Source of the DNA: Bolinopsis microptera
Taxonomy: Eukaryota > Ctenophora > Tentaculata > Lobata > Bolinopsidae
Direction: 5' to 3'
DNA length: 60,000 nt
NCBI RefSeq assembly: GCF_026151205.1
Contig: NC_087074.1
Location: forward strand, 11,133,226 to 11,193,225
In this document: positions 1-11,226 of the stretch, one piece after another
How positions within the stretch are numbered: the stretch's first letter is position 1
How the letters are laid out: each line of letters starts with the position of its first letter
Program-made: the position numbers and the translations under genes
Notes under the pieces: generated by a model
Told to the model about the DNA's origin: nothing
Seen by the model: the letters and a program-made list of their open reading frames with translations, nothing else
Databases searched by the model: none

Positions 1-353
1 ACAGTCTAGTGACGAACATATCAATGCGTTGCAACTTTATGACAAAAATCAAGCGTTCATCAGCTATTATCTCTGAACAAATAGCAAACTTTTATTATTT
101 ATTATTATATTATGCAATTCAAGTCGATGAAATCGCCACATAAAAGTTGTGCAATTGAACAGATTTTTTTGTAACAAATACATGGCATAGCCAAATAAAT
201 ATGAGTAGGTTTTTTGCCATAACTCTATGCTGTTACACATTACAATCAGTACATTAGCAAGTATATAATGGGATTGTAACATCATTAGTTTCGTGACTCT
301 GTGTTGCTACATGAACACAGTTGTGATATAATGGATTTGAAACGTCGTACATC

Positions 354-367
354 GTTACCATGGTTAC
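354..367. promoter_or_regulatory. RFX-type X-box-like site
   Basis: The 14-mer GTTACCATGGTTAC fits the X-box form GTNNCC-AT-GGNNAC bound by RFX factors, and a CRE-like ACGTCA follows. No start exon can be placed beside it, so function is not shown. Comparable sites lie at 15064-15076 and 38372-38385. Confidence 0.25.
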
Positions 368-2030
368 GTCATAACTAGGACTAGGAGTCAGGATGATGAC
401 TAATCACTCTACACTTTCACTTCATTTACTTAAACACGTTCTCTAGAGTGCCTTAATAATTTACTCTGACCCCAACAGTCCTAACCCTAACATAATTTTT
501 TTCCCTACTCTTGCCGAAGGCAAAAAGATCGTAGGGAATAAGTAATCGGGTTTAGATATATGAGGTGGCCCGATGGACCTGCGGTGACGACAAAAGTCTG
601 CTCCTTCGCAATATAGACCACTCCCCAATAATTAAGTGTATAGGAAGCGTCTGTTATGCTGCGCGCGACGCTGGCCATGTGTTAATTAATTACAGTGAAA
701 TTCCTCCTTCGCAAAGTTATTTTCCGCAATTTTTTGGATTCATTTATTGTTGATGCGCGGCGCTGCATTGGTCAAATAAATCGTCAATTTTCACCATGCA
801 CGAATCCCACTCATTTATAAAAAACATAGTATGTAAATCCAGTCACACTTTTCACTCAAAAGAATTAATGCCATAATGGTACAAGTACATGGTAGGGAAA
901 ATTGATCGTGCGTGGTTTAACCGCGGCGAAATTCTTGTTAATTGAAGCATATGCTAAAACTTTAACCATGATATAGTATTAGTCATGTGACATGCCACCC
1001 GATTGGAACAGTTTTAATAGTGTTATCGTGTGTATTGTAATGATATTGTAAATGTAATACAATATGATGGAAGCGAAAGGTCGTATTTTGGTGCGAATAG
1101 CGTGTTAAATTCCCGCGGTTAGACAAGCTTGTGTTACTTATCAGCTAACCACCCCCTCCTGAAAGCAATCTTACGTAATAAAGGCCTGATTACCCGACAT
1201 CAGATACCAAAGGCAAAATATTTTATTTGGCCCCGAAATCCAAACTATTCTAAAGAATCCGGCCAAGCACCTTTAAAATCGGAACCAGATATTTTAGACA
1301 GATATCCAGCCAAAACCGAATTCAGCCAGATATCGGTTCCTACATTTCATCATCATCAGAGTGAAGTGAGCGGAATTTGAATAAAAAATTGTCGAATTGT
1401 GTTATATTGGTATCATTCTAAAAATGAAAATTTTTATCAACTTTATCTTTATTATCTTGTTATCAACAGTCAAACTCATTTTCTAACAAATTATTTTGCT
1501 AGTTGTTCAGCTCAGTCTTCTCAGTCTTTACATTGAATGTGAAGCTTCACACCTGTTACTGGATGGTATTATGCAAGACAATGGAATCTGCGTTCTAATG
1601 TTGTTATATATTATAGTGGACATGGTATGTGGTGTCCGGGGAGGTGAAACTAGCGGGTTGAATGGGGACTACCAAGTACCACCCCATGACGACATAGAAA
1701 ATATAAACTCTGTTACACTGCTTTATGTGAGAATAAAACTCCGTGACATTAAAAAGATATGATATATCAGCTTGTTAATGTTTCATCAATCCATTATTTC
1801 AAATTTAATAGGGTAGTGTAAGTAACAAGTGATTACTTAGTTAAACAGGATAAATTAGGCAAAATTCGTTTACAAAATTATCTGTCAAAACCGACCAATT
1901 CAACTAACAGCATAAAAAAGAAAATCATGTAGCAATTAAGTCTATTATTCCTTTATCCGGTAAAAACATCATAAGAATTTTGAGCAATATTACTGAAATA
2001 CTTCAGTCGTGGTCCGTATATACAAATCAC
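368..2030. other. No gene seen
   Basis: AT-rich non-coding sequence with only short chance reading frames. A small hairpin lies near 505-540 (TTCCCTAC against GTAGGGAA around CTTGCCGAAGGCAA). Near 1250-1340 there are ATATCC/GGATAT-type stretches like those at 40310-40390, which look like transposon debris. Confidence 0.5.
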
Positions 2031-2034
2031 ACAA

Positions 2035-2292
2035 TTATAGATCTGAACTGGCACAAATTTCGCCAGTTTTAAGCCGTTTGTCCGATTTTAAGCCGGTTTC
2101 CCTTGAAAATATATTCCTGTGTCTCATCAGTGGACAAAAAGCTAATAGCAAGAAGAAAGCGATGAGAAATAATTGGAAAGCAAACAGGGTGATCTCCATA
2201 TTCATGTTCTCTTTGCGACTGCTGTACTCTTCCTCGACCACTGGCTCAGGAACATCATCAGCAACATCATCAGCAACATCATCACTCGACAT
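2035..2292 (-). CDS. Putative small single-pass membrane protein (85 aa)
   Basis: I do not recognise this protein. An ATG opens an 85-residue frame with a very acidic N-terminus (repeated DDVA units, then EPVVEEE), a short charged linker, one strongly hydrophobic segment at about residues 32-54 (rich in F and L), and a basic tail (RHRN...KSDKRLK). This acidic, membrane, basic order suggests a type III or tail-anchored membrane protein with the basic side in the cytoplasm. The DDVA stretch is encoded by a triplet-like GATGATGTT repeat, so part could be low-complexity chance. No splice partner, TATA box or polyA signal was identified. It resembles the 16-17 kb small membrane proteins only in size and layout. 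Coding status is inferred from composition. Confidence 0.4.
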   Translation of the reverse strand: MSSDDVADDVADDVPEPVVEEEYSSRKENMNMEITLFAFQLFLIAFFLLLAFCPLMRHRNIFSRETGLKSDKRLKTGEICASSDL

Positions 2293-2637
2293 GATCAGAA
2301 CGATAGAAGGTGCAGAAATGCAGGGGTATTGTGCATCGGAGGGGTTCCTATTTGTAGAACTTTCTCTGATTAACAGGTCACTCCAAACGGGAACAAACTT
2401 CTAAACTATAAAGAAACAGCTACAATGTTTTCGATATCTTGTTTGGGAGAGAGTGAACAATACAATTTACGAGGAATATTTATTATATACCAGGAATGTT
2501 GTTCATTAGGTAATGTGCGAGTATTGCACACGCGCGGGATTAATGCTTTCTAACAGGCTTACAAAAGGCTTACAAAGGCATAACAAAGCCAACTCTGGCA
2601 GTGGTAGTGGCACTACCGGAGGCAAACCGTTTAATGA

Positions 2638-3045
2638 CAAGAGGTTAATAGCTGGTTTATAGCATGTTAATAGCTGGTTAATAGCCGGTTAATAGCCGGT
2701 TAATAGCCGATTAATAGCTGGTTAATAGCTGGTTTATAGCCGGTTAATAGCCGGTTAATAGCCGGTTAATAGCCGGTTAATAGCCGGTTAATAGCTGGTT
2801 TATAGCCGGTTAATAGCTGGTTAATAGCAGGTTTATAGCTGGTTTATAGCCAGTTAATAACAGGTTTATAGCCGGTTTATAGCCGGTTAATGGTCTGGTA
2901 ATAACCGGTTAATAGCAGGCTAAAATCCAGTTAGAGTTCTTAAATCATCACCCATCATAATTGCTTAATTGCTGGTTAATAAGTTAATAGCCAGGTAATA
3001 GCCAGTCAATAGTTGATTAATAACCAATTGTTAGCCAGTTAAATC
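2638..3045. repeat. 11-bp minisatellite (TTAATAGCCGG)n
   Basis: Tandem units of TTAATAGCCGG and variants (AGCTGG, AGCAGG, AGCCAG) run from about 2640. They are tight to about 2930 and decay to about 3045. The unit is not a multiple of three and no long frame crosses it. Confidence 0.9.
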
Positions 3046-4660
3046 TCACATTCAGTTGATAAAATTGATGTAAATAGATTAGACCATTAGTAAACTAAAA
3101 AAATCAAAAATTTCATGTGAAACTGGTTGAACTTTTATTTGAATTAAATTTAATTTTGATTGTAGTGTATTTTAATGCTTTGTACAATTAACCAATGCGA
3201 TATTCAGGAGCCTGAAGTGGGCCAATGTTCAAATCTTACCTATTACTTTAAAAATTGTATAATTATCACGTGACATCTTATAACCCAACAATTATAAACC
3301 TAGCCCAAACTAATTTCTTATCCTAATACATCTTTCAAATCAGAACATCTATTATTTTATAATTAACAAAATCTGTAAACGCCAAATCCAGAATACTCCG
3401 TTTCAATTAACTTTATAACCCAAAGTGTATTAAACCGGGACCGTATTACCTGAGGACCCCAGGCTATTATGTTCATTAACACGAATAAAGATTTGGCGGA
3501 ATGACAGGCTGAGCGCGGCCCAGTAAGGACCGTAAAAAATGTTAACTCCATTAATACTGTGCTCTAAAATTTACAGTACATGTACTAACCTTTTTAGTTC
3601 ATGTACTAACCACTTACTTAAACCGAAAAATTATTCAAATTGCCTAAAATCCCAGTTAAATAAATACTAACCTTACAATGGCACAAAGACAAACAGGTAT
3701 GATAAAATCAATTGTCACCTTGCAAAATGCAAATAAAAGTCTTAAAATCTTGTAATAACATTTCAATAGAACATACGCCGCAGTAGATTAAAATTCACCC
3801 CTATTAAAGATCGATTTTTAAACCAAGAAAATAGATTTTAAAAATGTTTAAAAATGTTTTGAAACCATATTATTATTATCATAATGATACTATAAGTTAA
3901 AAATAACTTAACAAGTTAAACTAAACTAAATGAAGTATATCAAAGCGAGTAGGGCCGTAAGGGTAATTTTTATTTTAAGTTGTCTCTGATAGTGATGCAT
4001 ATATAAATATATAATATGCAAGTTTTTTAGCTGCAAGGTCAGTCCTTTAATTTGTCTCCAGACAGTTGATGCTTCTTTCGGCGGAGAGTTTTCACTTTTC
4101 ATCTAGTCTGTTGTCTGAAATAGGAGCTGATAATTTTAATAGTCAATCAAATATCAATAGAATCAAACAATTAAATTTGAAATTTTTATTTCACAAGTCT
4201 ACTTCAAAACTCCCTTAACAAGTTTTAAAAAGAGCGACGTCTCAACAACCGCTATTTAATTTCAAGAGCTTAAGAAAGTTATGACTTAATATTAAAAATT
4301 GACTTTTGATACGCCCCCTTTATTCTTTATTAACGGTGCTGTATAGTTTTTGTTATTTAGGCATGTACCGTGGTATTTGTTTGAGCTGAAAGGTTCCTAC
4401 TTGAGTCCGCACTATTTAGCTAAGATCTAACTGATTAGAATTAATTTGGATCGATATCACGAAGTACTACTATTACGATAACGATGCAAATAAGTGTAAC
4501 TCTGACTAGACGTTTAGAGAACTATAAATAATTATGATGAATAATCTTTGAGGAAATGACCGTAGTTATACTGAAAACTGAGTTCTATCAAATTCATATT
4601 GAGAATGGGAACGGGTCTCAAATGCAAACACAAATACAATTGATTGTTTAGTTTCTGAAG
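3046..4660. other. No gene seen
   Basis: AT-rich non-coding sequence without a convincing exon, repeat array or transposon end. Confidence 0.45.
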
Positions 4661-4666
4661 TGGTAC

Positions 4667-4744
4667 CTGTTCAAGTTCAAAGTGTGTGGTTTCCTCCGTG
4701 TCACCTTCGTTCATTCTGGTTTGCAGTTTACCAACTGTCCCTGC
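4667..4744 (-). CDS. Possible cytoplasmic-tail exon (uncertain)
   Basis: On the minus strand a good acceptor (CTCTCTGCAG) opens a frame reading GTVGKLQTRMNEGDTEETTHFELEQ, followed by GTACCA, a possible donor. The acidic, soluble sequence could be an intracellular tail exon of the broken gene at 5578-7808. A second candidate exon at about 4958-5019 has the acceptor AAAATTTCAG, a basic sequence and a GTAAGC donor, but the two do not join in frame. Both are tentative. Confidence 0.22.
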
Positions 4745-6004
4745 AGAGAGTAATGTGTTATTCGAAAATAAAATAAAAGTAATGTGTTATTTAATTAAGC
4801 TGAGTTTCACACAATCGCTGAATTAGAATAATACCTCATGAGACTATTGCATATTTATCTTTATCGAGAGTTTATTTATTGAGACTTTCTAATGCCCACG
4901 TAATTGAATGAAAGTTACCCTATCGATACTGAGAATAACCAATTAATGCTTACCGTCTGAACATCTTTCTTTCCGTGGTCATGATTCCTTCAAGTTTCTT
5001 CTCTCTTCTGTTTTTCTGAAATTTTAGATAGCTTAATAACTGCCTTACCAACCCTTTTATCTTTTTATGCTTAAGCACAATGTACATTTTCACAACGAAT
5101 TTGTTTATTTATCTAGAAACATGATTCCTGAATCAATATTTTACTTGTCGAGATTTTTGTATTTAAATAACACAACATTTATATTTGAACATTGTACTCA
5201 CTGATCACCGCCATACTCTGCTAAATAATCAAACTTTTATTTGTAGGTTCGTATGATATCTTGGGTAAGGAAGATACTCAAATAGCTAAAGTATTAACCT
5301 AAACCTATTCCAAAATTATTGAGTTATTGCCAGATTTCACGCCATTATTATGTTAATAAAGTTTTGTTGACCAGACAGAATTATAGTGTGGAATGTTTGC
5401 AGCGCCTCTGTATCGCAATCTCAAAATTTCTATTTTGCTCTGCGGTTTAGTTACCAAAGTAACTCGCGCTAATATATTCGAGAAATTCGCAGTATCTCTT
5501 CCTCGTGCATGAAATAAATATTGATTTAAGAGTTTAAATAATAATCTTATTAAGTGGGTTTTAAGGTGTTAACATACTTATGATGTCACAAAGTGGTGCA
5601 TCATAGACAAGGCCAACTATCTCTCCATCCATACACTTCGCTTTCCCTCTTTTGTTGATGAAGCCTGTTTCGCATTGTACCGTCATCGGTGTTCCATGTG
5701 CTACAGGAAGTCCAGGCTCCGTCAAGGGTCGACCGAGTCCTCGGCCTCGGCCTCGGTTTTACCGAGGAATGGCGATTTTTCCTCGGCCTCGGCCTCGGCC
5801 TCGGTCAGGAGGACAATTCCTCGGTTCGCCTCGGCCTCGGTCAAAAATAGATTCGAAATTCCTCGGCCTCGGCGAAATTTGACGATTTTACCGAGGATTT
5901 GACCGAGGATTTTTGTAAGGTTTGTGAGGTTAATGTAAACGAATTTGTAAAATTGAAAATAAAACGACCAATTGACCAGGACACAAAACTAAAAATATCA
6001 TAGT

Positions 6005-6317
6005 CTAAGATTCATCGTCTGATGAAATGACAATATCTGAGCACTCTGAATCAGAATAATCTTCTGTGCACAGCTCAGAAGAAGGGGGACAGTCCTCTTT
6101 ATTTGGGGCTTCAAATTCATTTGGACAGGGGCCGAAGTTGTCCCCAAATGTTCCGATGTTCTTTTTGAGAAACAAGCACCCCTCAAAGTTTGTTGGCTTA
6201 AGGCTGAGGCGATTTAACTTCAGGATGTGCCCTGCTGTAGAAAACAATCTCTCTGGTGCTGCTGAGCTCGCCGGCGCAGATAGATATTTCCTTGAACGCT
6301 CAGCAAGGTTCGGATAG
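6005..6317 (-). pseudogene. hAT transposase C-terminus (dimerisation domain remnant)
   Basis: The minus-strand frame reads NLAERSRKYLSAPASSAAPE, then RLFSTAGHILKLNRLSLKP and FEGCLFLKKN, the conserved C-terminal hAT dimerisation block (family pattern: ARKYLS-P-TS---ER-FSTAG------R--L--------FL--N). It ends in an acidic, serine-rich tail. Upstream coding sequence continues after 6835 (frame NKQSYP), separated by a 510-bp insertion. The N-terminal BED finger and RNase H-like catalytic core are missing. Confidence 0.85.
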
Positions 6318-6835
6318 GGGTTGGCGACAATTGACCCCCCGACAATTGACCCCCCGACAATTGACCCCCGACAATTTACCCCCCGACAATTGACCCACGG
6401 CTGACCTTGACCCTGACCCAGGACCCAGGACCCAAGACCCAGGACCCAGGACCCTGACCCTGACCCTGACCCTGACCCTGACCCTGACCCTGACCCTGAC
6501 CCTGACCCTGACCCTGACCCTGACCCTGACCCTAACCCTGACCCTGACCCAGGACCCTAACCGTAACCCTAACCCTAACCCTAACCCTGACCCAGGACCC
6601 TAACCCTAACCCTAACCCTAACCCTAACCCTGACCCAGGACCCGATCAATTGACCCCAGTGTAATTAAATGGGGGTCAATTGTCGGGGGGTCAATTGTCG
6701 TACTAAACCCTAGATTTCGCGACAATTGACCCCAGTGTAATTACATAGGGGTCAATTGTCGGGGGGTCAATTGTCGGGGGGTCAATTGTCGGGGGTCAAT
6801 TGTCGGGGGGTCAATTGTCGCGGTACCTCGGATAG
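6310..6835. mobile_element. Mutator-like MITE (6318-6827) nested in the hAT transposase, with telomere-like core
   Basis: TCGGATAG at 6310-6317 and 6828-6835 (extendable to 9 bp with one mismatch) flanks ends that both begin GG and share GCGACAATTGAC in inverted orientation. Inside are direct copies of GACAATTGACCCCCC on the left and inverted copies on the right, around a core of (CCCTGA)n, (CCCTAA)n and CCAGGA variants at about 6410-6650. Removing the insert plus one duplication restores the hAT frame across the junction, confirming an insertion. Confidence 0.75.
6405..6652. repeat. Interstitial telomere-like repeats (CCCTGA/CCCTAA)n
   Basis: Long runs of CCCTGA mixed with CCCTAA hexamers, the latter identical to the animal telomere repeat. 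Their place between inverted GACAATTGACC arrays inside a duplicated target shows they belong to a mobile element, not a chromosome end. Confidence 0.85.
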
Positions 6836-7811
6836 CTCTGCTTATTAGCATGCCCACTCCTGACTCTTGGCGAACTTGCCCCTTCATAATGATTGTAACG
6901 TGTGTACACAGTATAGTACACAGTACAATCTGATTAGGTACAGTGCGCTTTTCCTAATAAACAATGCCCTTTTTCCCAACAATTTTTCTGCCAAAATTCC
7001 TCGGCCTCGGCCTCGGCCTCGGTCAAAATTTGCACTCCTCGGCCTCGGCCTCGGCCTCGGTCAAAAAAAGAAACCTCGGTTGTCCTCGGCCTCGGTCTTA
7101 ACTAACTGTATTTTCCTCGGCCTCGGCCTCGGTCGAAAATCCTGCCCTCGGTCGACCCCTGGGCTCCGTTGATACGACGTTTTTTAGGCTCAGTTCCTCG
7201 CAACCTTCGGTAGATATTATAATTTTAGAATGTCGTTTTTTCGCGCAACTAGTGAAGTCAGTAAACTGTCGTGAAATATCGTCTTAATCTAATATCAGTT
7301 TAAAATTATAGCTAAGTATAACTCATGAAGCTATGACATGATATAATTTGATAGTTTCTGAATAATGTCAGGAAAAGCAACTTAAAATTAATGAGTTCAA
7401 TAGACTACCCAATTTTGCGATGATCACTATTTCATTCACGTAGATTATTCCCTGCTTATATAGTTCTACAGTGTCCCCAAGTTTACACCCGGAGGGGACA
7501 TAGTCTACAGGTTCCGTGTTTTCATGGTACACTGTGTACTAGGGCCACCAATTACACCTCTCTCCCTGACAGGTACACGAGTCTCTAGAGCAGGTATAAG
7601 TGTTCTTGTTATATGGGTCCCAATAATGCACCACCTGCTTGATGCAGTGTACCTTATCTAGAGACACTCTAAACCAGGTCTCACTATCCCCTCCTGGTCG
7701 TGCCCGGGTGTTCAGGTCCCCGTCTATAGCATTATCTGCTCTAACCTTAGCCACGTCAGTCGCAGACTGAGACACAGAGGCAGGTTTTATCTCACCTGGT
7801 ACCTCTGGTCT

Positions 7812-9060
7812 TAATGCACCTGAATACTACACAAAGTGCTTACAAGAGAGGTAGAAGTTGTGGCGATATAATTTGGTCTCAACGTATGCTAACCTCAGTG
7901 GTACTTAGAAAGCATTGGAGCTACCACAGAATGAGTATAGACATGTCAAGTGCCTTTGACACCATCAGCAGAGAAACAGTACTCAATGTTCTTGAAGATG
8001 CTGGCTGTACTAGTGATGAAATTAGGATGGTACGGCTTTACTATCAAACACAGTGTTGAAAGTAAAAGTCAATAATACTGTATCAATTGAGTTCCAAAGC
8101 ACAACTGGAGCATTTCAAGGAGATGCACTATCAGGTAATCTATTTACTGTTGTTGAAGCCGCTGCACTTGTTCACCTCAGATCTGTACTCTCCCAAGTAT
8201 CATCAACACCTTACCCAGTAAATCATCCAATCCCTAATCCTCCTATCTCAGAAGAATTCATGCCACTCGAAACAGGATACTCTGATGATATTGACTTTAA
8301 TAACACTGAACTTGCTCCACTCAAAGAAATGCTTCCTATCGCTAAAGATATATTCCAGCAGTGGGACCTTCATATCAATTCTTCCAAGACTTAATTTGTC
8401 CATTTTTATTTAGCAGATCCTAAACCCACTGTTAAACGCAAGGTGATTGTTGGAAAAGTGTATAGAGGTGATGAAGAGTGGCGCTCTCACAAAACTTTAG
8501 GATCGTTGATGTGCACTGTTAAGGATATCAAGAATCGAATATTCCTTGGTAATGTTGCCTTTAGTAAATTTCAGAAAGTTTGGATGAAGAGCAAGATTTC
8601 AGTCCAAAGGAAGATCAAAATCTACGAGGCACAAGTAGTCTCTATTCTACTCTACAACTGCAACTCCTGGGCTGCACCACTAGCTTCGTTGAATGAACTT
8701 GATATTGCTCATCGCAAACACCTCCGAAGAATCCTCAACATCAGATGGCCTACTGGGGTTATTTCTAATGAGGCACTCTATGCTCGTTGTTATGTCACTC
8801 CCTTGTCTGTGAGAGTCTCTAAGTTTCGATGGAGAATGTTAGGACATATCTTAAGAGGACAGGAAGACTCACCAGCATACACCTCTATGTTATTTGCTAT
8901 AAATTCTGATATTTTTATGGAAGGGAGACGGGGTAGACCATGTTTAAACTTATTAGATGTTATTAGAAAAGACTTGACTAGTAGAAATCTTGATATTAGA
9001 CTTAAGAATTTGACTGATTTCGAGGACCTTAGATTTTTTGGCTTTAGATAGGGAGGAATG
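7812..9060 (+). pseudogene. Decayed non-LTR retrotransposon RT (RTE-like)
   Basis: Three consecutive frames encode reverse-transcriptase segments: SAYKRGRS with DMSSAFDT (RT motif A, 7824-8030), then TGAFQGDALSGN and YSDDIDF (8110-8300), then a C-terminal thumb-like region with WRMLGHILRG and GRRGRP (8443-9051). The first two frames are joined by a one-base loss near 8035-8050; the last two share a frame interrupted by TAA at 8392-8394. The usual YADD is YSDD. The 5' part, endonuclease included, is absent. The 5' break abuts the F5/8C-like exon. Clade assignment is by general resemblance only. Confidence 0.75.
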
Positions 9061-9239
9061 GAAGAAGTTAGAAGATGGTTGATGTTTTTGTTTTCTTTTT
9101 TATGCGTTTTGATATCTATAAGGTGCCTAGGATGCTCTTTTAAAGAGATATTTCGTACTTTGAAAGATTTACTACTACTACTTGATAATCTCATATCAGC
9201 GGACTTCGGGAGACTTAAAAATATTTGACAGAATCTAAT

Positions 9240-10110
9240 CTAAAAGATTTTTAATCGACTGTATGATCCCTGTAATTCTGTTAGTGTTACGACATCACTG
9301 CGTGGAATTGATTAGGGACATTGATGTCCCTGGAACTCAGGAACTGGACACCTTATACATAAGATAAAACTATATGGAAAAGACAATAAACTCATTTCGA
9401 TTACTGAGCACAGATTTGTGAAATATTAAAGTCTGTCTCTAAAAATATTATTTTTCACCATAAGTTTTTCCTTAAACAAAAAAAATAATGGTAAGAACTA
9501 ATGGTAAAGAAGAAGACTTTTATAAGCTCCCCGACGCGATACACTTGGTCAGGATACTAGGATAGCGTTAACCCTTTAAGTTTATGTGCAGCAGGCATCA
9601 ATCGAATAATTTGTACGCTGTTCAGTGTTCTAACGAGATACGAGAGCGTGCAAAAGAAAACCCTGACCCTAACCCTTAAATAGTGTACTGATCTACAAGA
9701 AAAGGACCGAGGTGATCTTTGTGTGTCACGTGTACCCATCGCCTTGCAACCGCCTTTGACCTGATGCCTCTTACGAGGTTCTTAGATAAGCTGGTAACTA
9801 ATGCACGATTAAGCTCGTGAGTTGGGACAGCCTAATGATTTGTGAAAGAACCAGGTCTCATCTTTTTCAATAAAAAAAGGTGAGGGATCGTGAATGGAGC
9901 AGATAAAGATCATTTAAAGATTTAATGATATCATGCTCACAAAATACTTACAGTTACAGCCCAACAGGCAACATACCTACTACCTAGTACTAAGATAATG
10001 ATCCCACTCGTGAATTTTGAAATTCTGACTGGACCGAATTTTATTACCGAGAGTTTATCAATATCATCTTCGCAAAAAACCATATTTTGTGAACCTGTAC
10101 AACCTTATTA
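9240..10110. other. No gene seen
   Basis: Non-coding. A single CCCTGACCCTAACCC stretch near 9662 resembles the repeat core at 6405-6652. No transposon ends or exons were recognised. Confidence 0.45.
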
Positions 10111-10120
10111 ACTGGTTAAC

Positions 10121-10535
10121 TGGACAAAGGAACAAACAGTGCAGTTAGGAAATAGCGCAAGTAAAAGAGCGCACAAGAGATTCTATGTGAGTTTTAATTG
10201 TTTCCTAAATAACCGCGTCATTCTATTCACTACATTCGACCCATTCAGTGATCAGAACCGGCGTCGAGCTCGAGCTCGCAGCCCGGCTAATCGTTTCCTA
10301 TATAACCGCGTCATTCTATTCACTACATTCGGCCCATAATGTTATTAGGACCGAGCTGTTAAGAATCTTAATCGCCTCTTCCAGGGATCCTCCAGTCTAA
10401 GTCAGCCTCCCTCGAATACCCCGCGAACTATTACGATTTCTCGTGGAAGAGGCTGGTATTTGCCGAGTGCAGTAATGAAAACCGATTAAACCCGCCTGGA
10501 CAAAGGGACACACAGTGCTGTTAGGAAATAGTAGA
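10121..10535 (+). repeat. Interspersed direct repeats of two units
   Basis: A roughly 45-bp unit containing ACCGCGTCATTCTATTCACT occurs at about 10198-10243 and 10291-10336. A second unit (CTGGACAAAGG...GTTAGGAAATAG) occurs at about 10121-10157 and 10496-10530. They look like segments of an unidentified repeat. Just after, near 10590-10630, CTCGCTATAA occurs twice, as in decayed pogo/Tigger termini. Confidence 0.55.
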
Positions 10536-10916
10536 CTGAGATGTTTTACATCAGTTACATTACGATAACTCCATAGTAATTACAGAAGTACCTCGCTATA
10601 AGTAAAACGCCCCTCGCTATAACGCGGGCCGAAAAAGGAAATACAGACACAGTGGCCACAGTCCACTCTACCCAATTTTGGGGTTTGGTAAAAACAATCA
10701 CAGAATCTTAACTATTCTCAAATATAATGTACTTGTTTGTAATTGTTGCAGATTCTCTGGCAATGAAGAGAACAAGTTAAAATTTGACAAGATAAGCAAA
10801 GGTTGCTGGAAGAGCATTTTGATCGGTTTTGTGGCAATTGTGTTGTGTTTAAAGTGTTTTAATTTTATGAGTTTAGATTGAAATTGGCTAATCTCCTATG
10901 AATTGAATACAAATAA

Positions 10917-10965
10917 CACACGTTAGTGCCGACGTTTCGCCTCCATGGCTTCTTCAAGGCGGAAC
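10917..10965 (-). ncRNA. Hammerhead-ribozyme-like motif near the Penelope-like element
   Basis: The minus strand contains TTGAAGA, a short GCC...GGC stem and GAAAC, the arrangement of a hammerhead core (CUGANGA - stem II - GAAA). Penelope-like elements are known to carry hammerhead ribozymes. Position C3 is replaced by U and I could not place a good NUH cleavage triplet, so it is likely a degenerate or inactive copy. It lies about 260 bp beyond the end of the Penelope-like frame, on the same strand. Confidence 0.4.
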
Positions 10966-11226
10966 AAAAACTTTGTTACATAGTGACCTGGTAAATATCC
11001 AAATTAATACATAAAACTCTGAGAAACATTAAAAATAAAATGGGAAGATTCTAAGCGGTAGAAAATTTTTCAAAGCAAAAGATAGATGTTAGGCCAAAGA
11101 ATCTAGAACTGTCCAATATTTGAGAGCTAGACCAACGTACACAAACCAACAACAAAAATAGCTTCCTACTCCCTAACATTTTCGGGGAAACTGAAAGGAT
11201 GCCACGTACATAAATGTTGATGACAT

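Larger units (their letters stand above)
5715..7169 (-). mobile_element. hAT transposon (5723-7161) with 8-bp target duplication
   Basis: The octamer GGCTCCGT occurs at 5715-5722 and again at 7162-7169, exactly outside the terminal inverted repeats CAAGGGTCGACCGAG (left) and, reversed, CAGGGGTCGACCGAG (right). Eight-bp duplications and CA(G/A)GGG ends are hAT hallmarks. Subterminal CCTCGG arrays lie inside both ends, at about 5732-5870 and 6998-7160. The interior keeps only the 3' end of a transposase gene on the minus strand, so the copy is non-autonomous. It sits inside the sushi exon of the host gene. Confidence 0.9.
5578..7808 (-). pseudogene. Broken extracellular gene: F5/8C-like exon plus sushi exon, split by transposons
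   Basis: Two host exons are visible. The upstream one (about 7808 to 7409) encodes an F5/8C or F-type-lectin-like domain: the segment KVRADNAIDGDLNTRA, then WFRVSLDKVHCIKQVVHYW, a Cys-rich turn, and after CNWWP an in-frame TAG at 7537-7539 with the same frame open beyond it to a phase-1 donor. The downstream exon encodes a sushi (CCP) domain starting GCEELS and ending APLCDI. Its two halves, 7204-7162 and 5714-5578, flank the hAT element; joined across one target duplication they give a 180-nt phase 1-1 exon. The F5/8C exon is cut at about 7808 by a LINE remnant. The internal stop and two insertions indicate a dead gene; the domain calls are solid, the full gene extent is unknown. Confidence 0.7.

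Noticed and set aside
5652-5902. Proline/arginine-rich frames (RPRPRPR) as a protein
   Set aside because: They come from the CCTCGG hexamer array in the subterminal part of the hAT element.
6405-6652. True telomere or chromosome end
   Set aside because: Single-copy and transposon sequence continues on both sides and the tract is bounded by inverted repeats and a target duplication.
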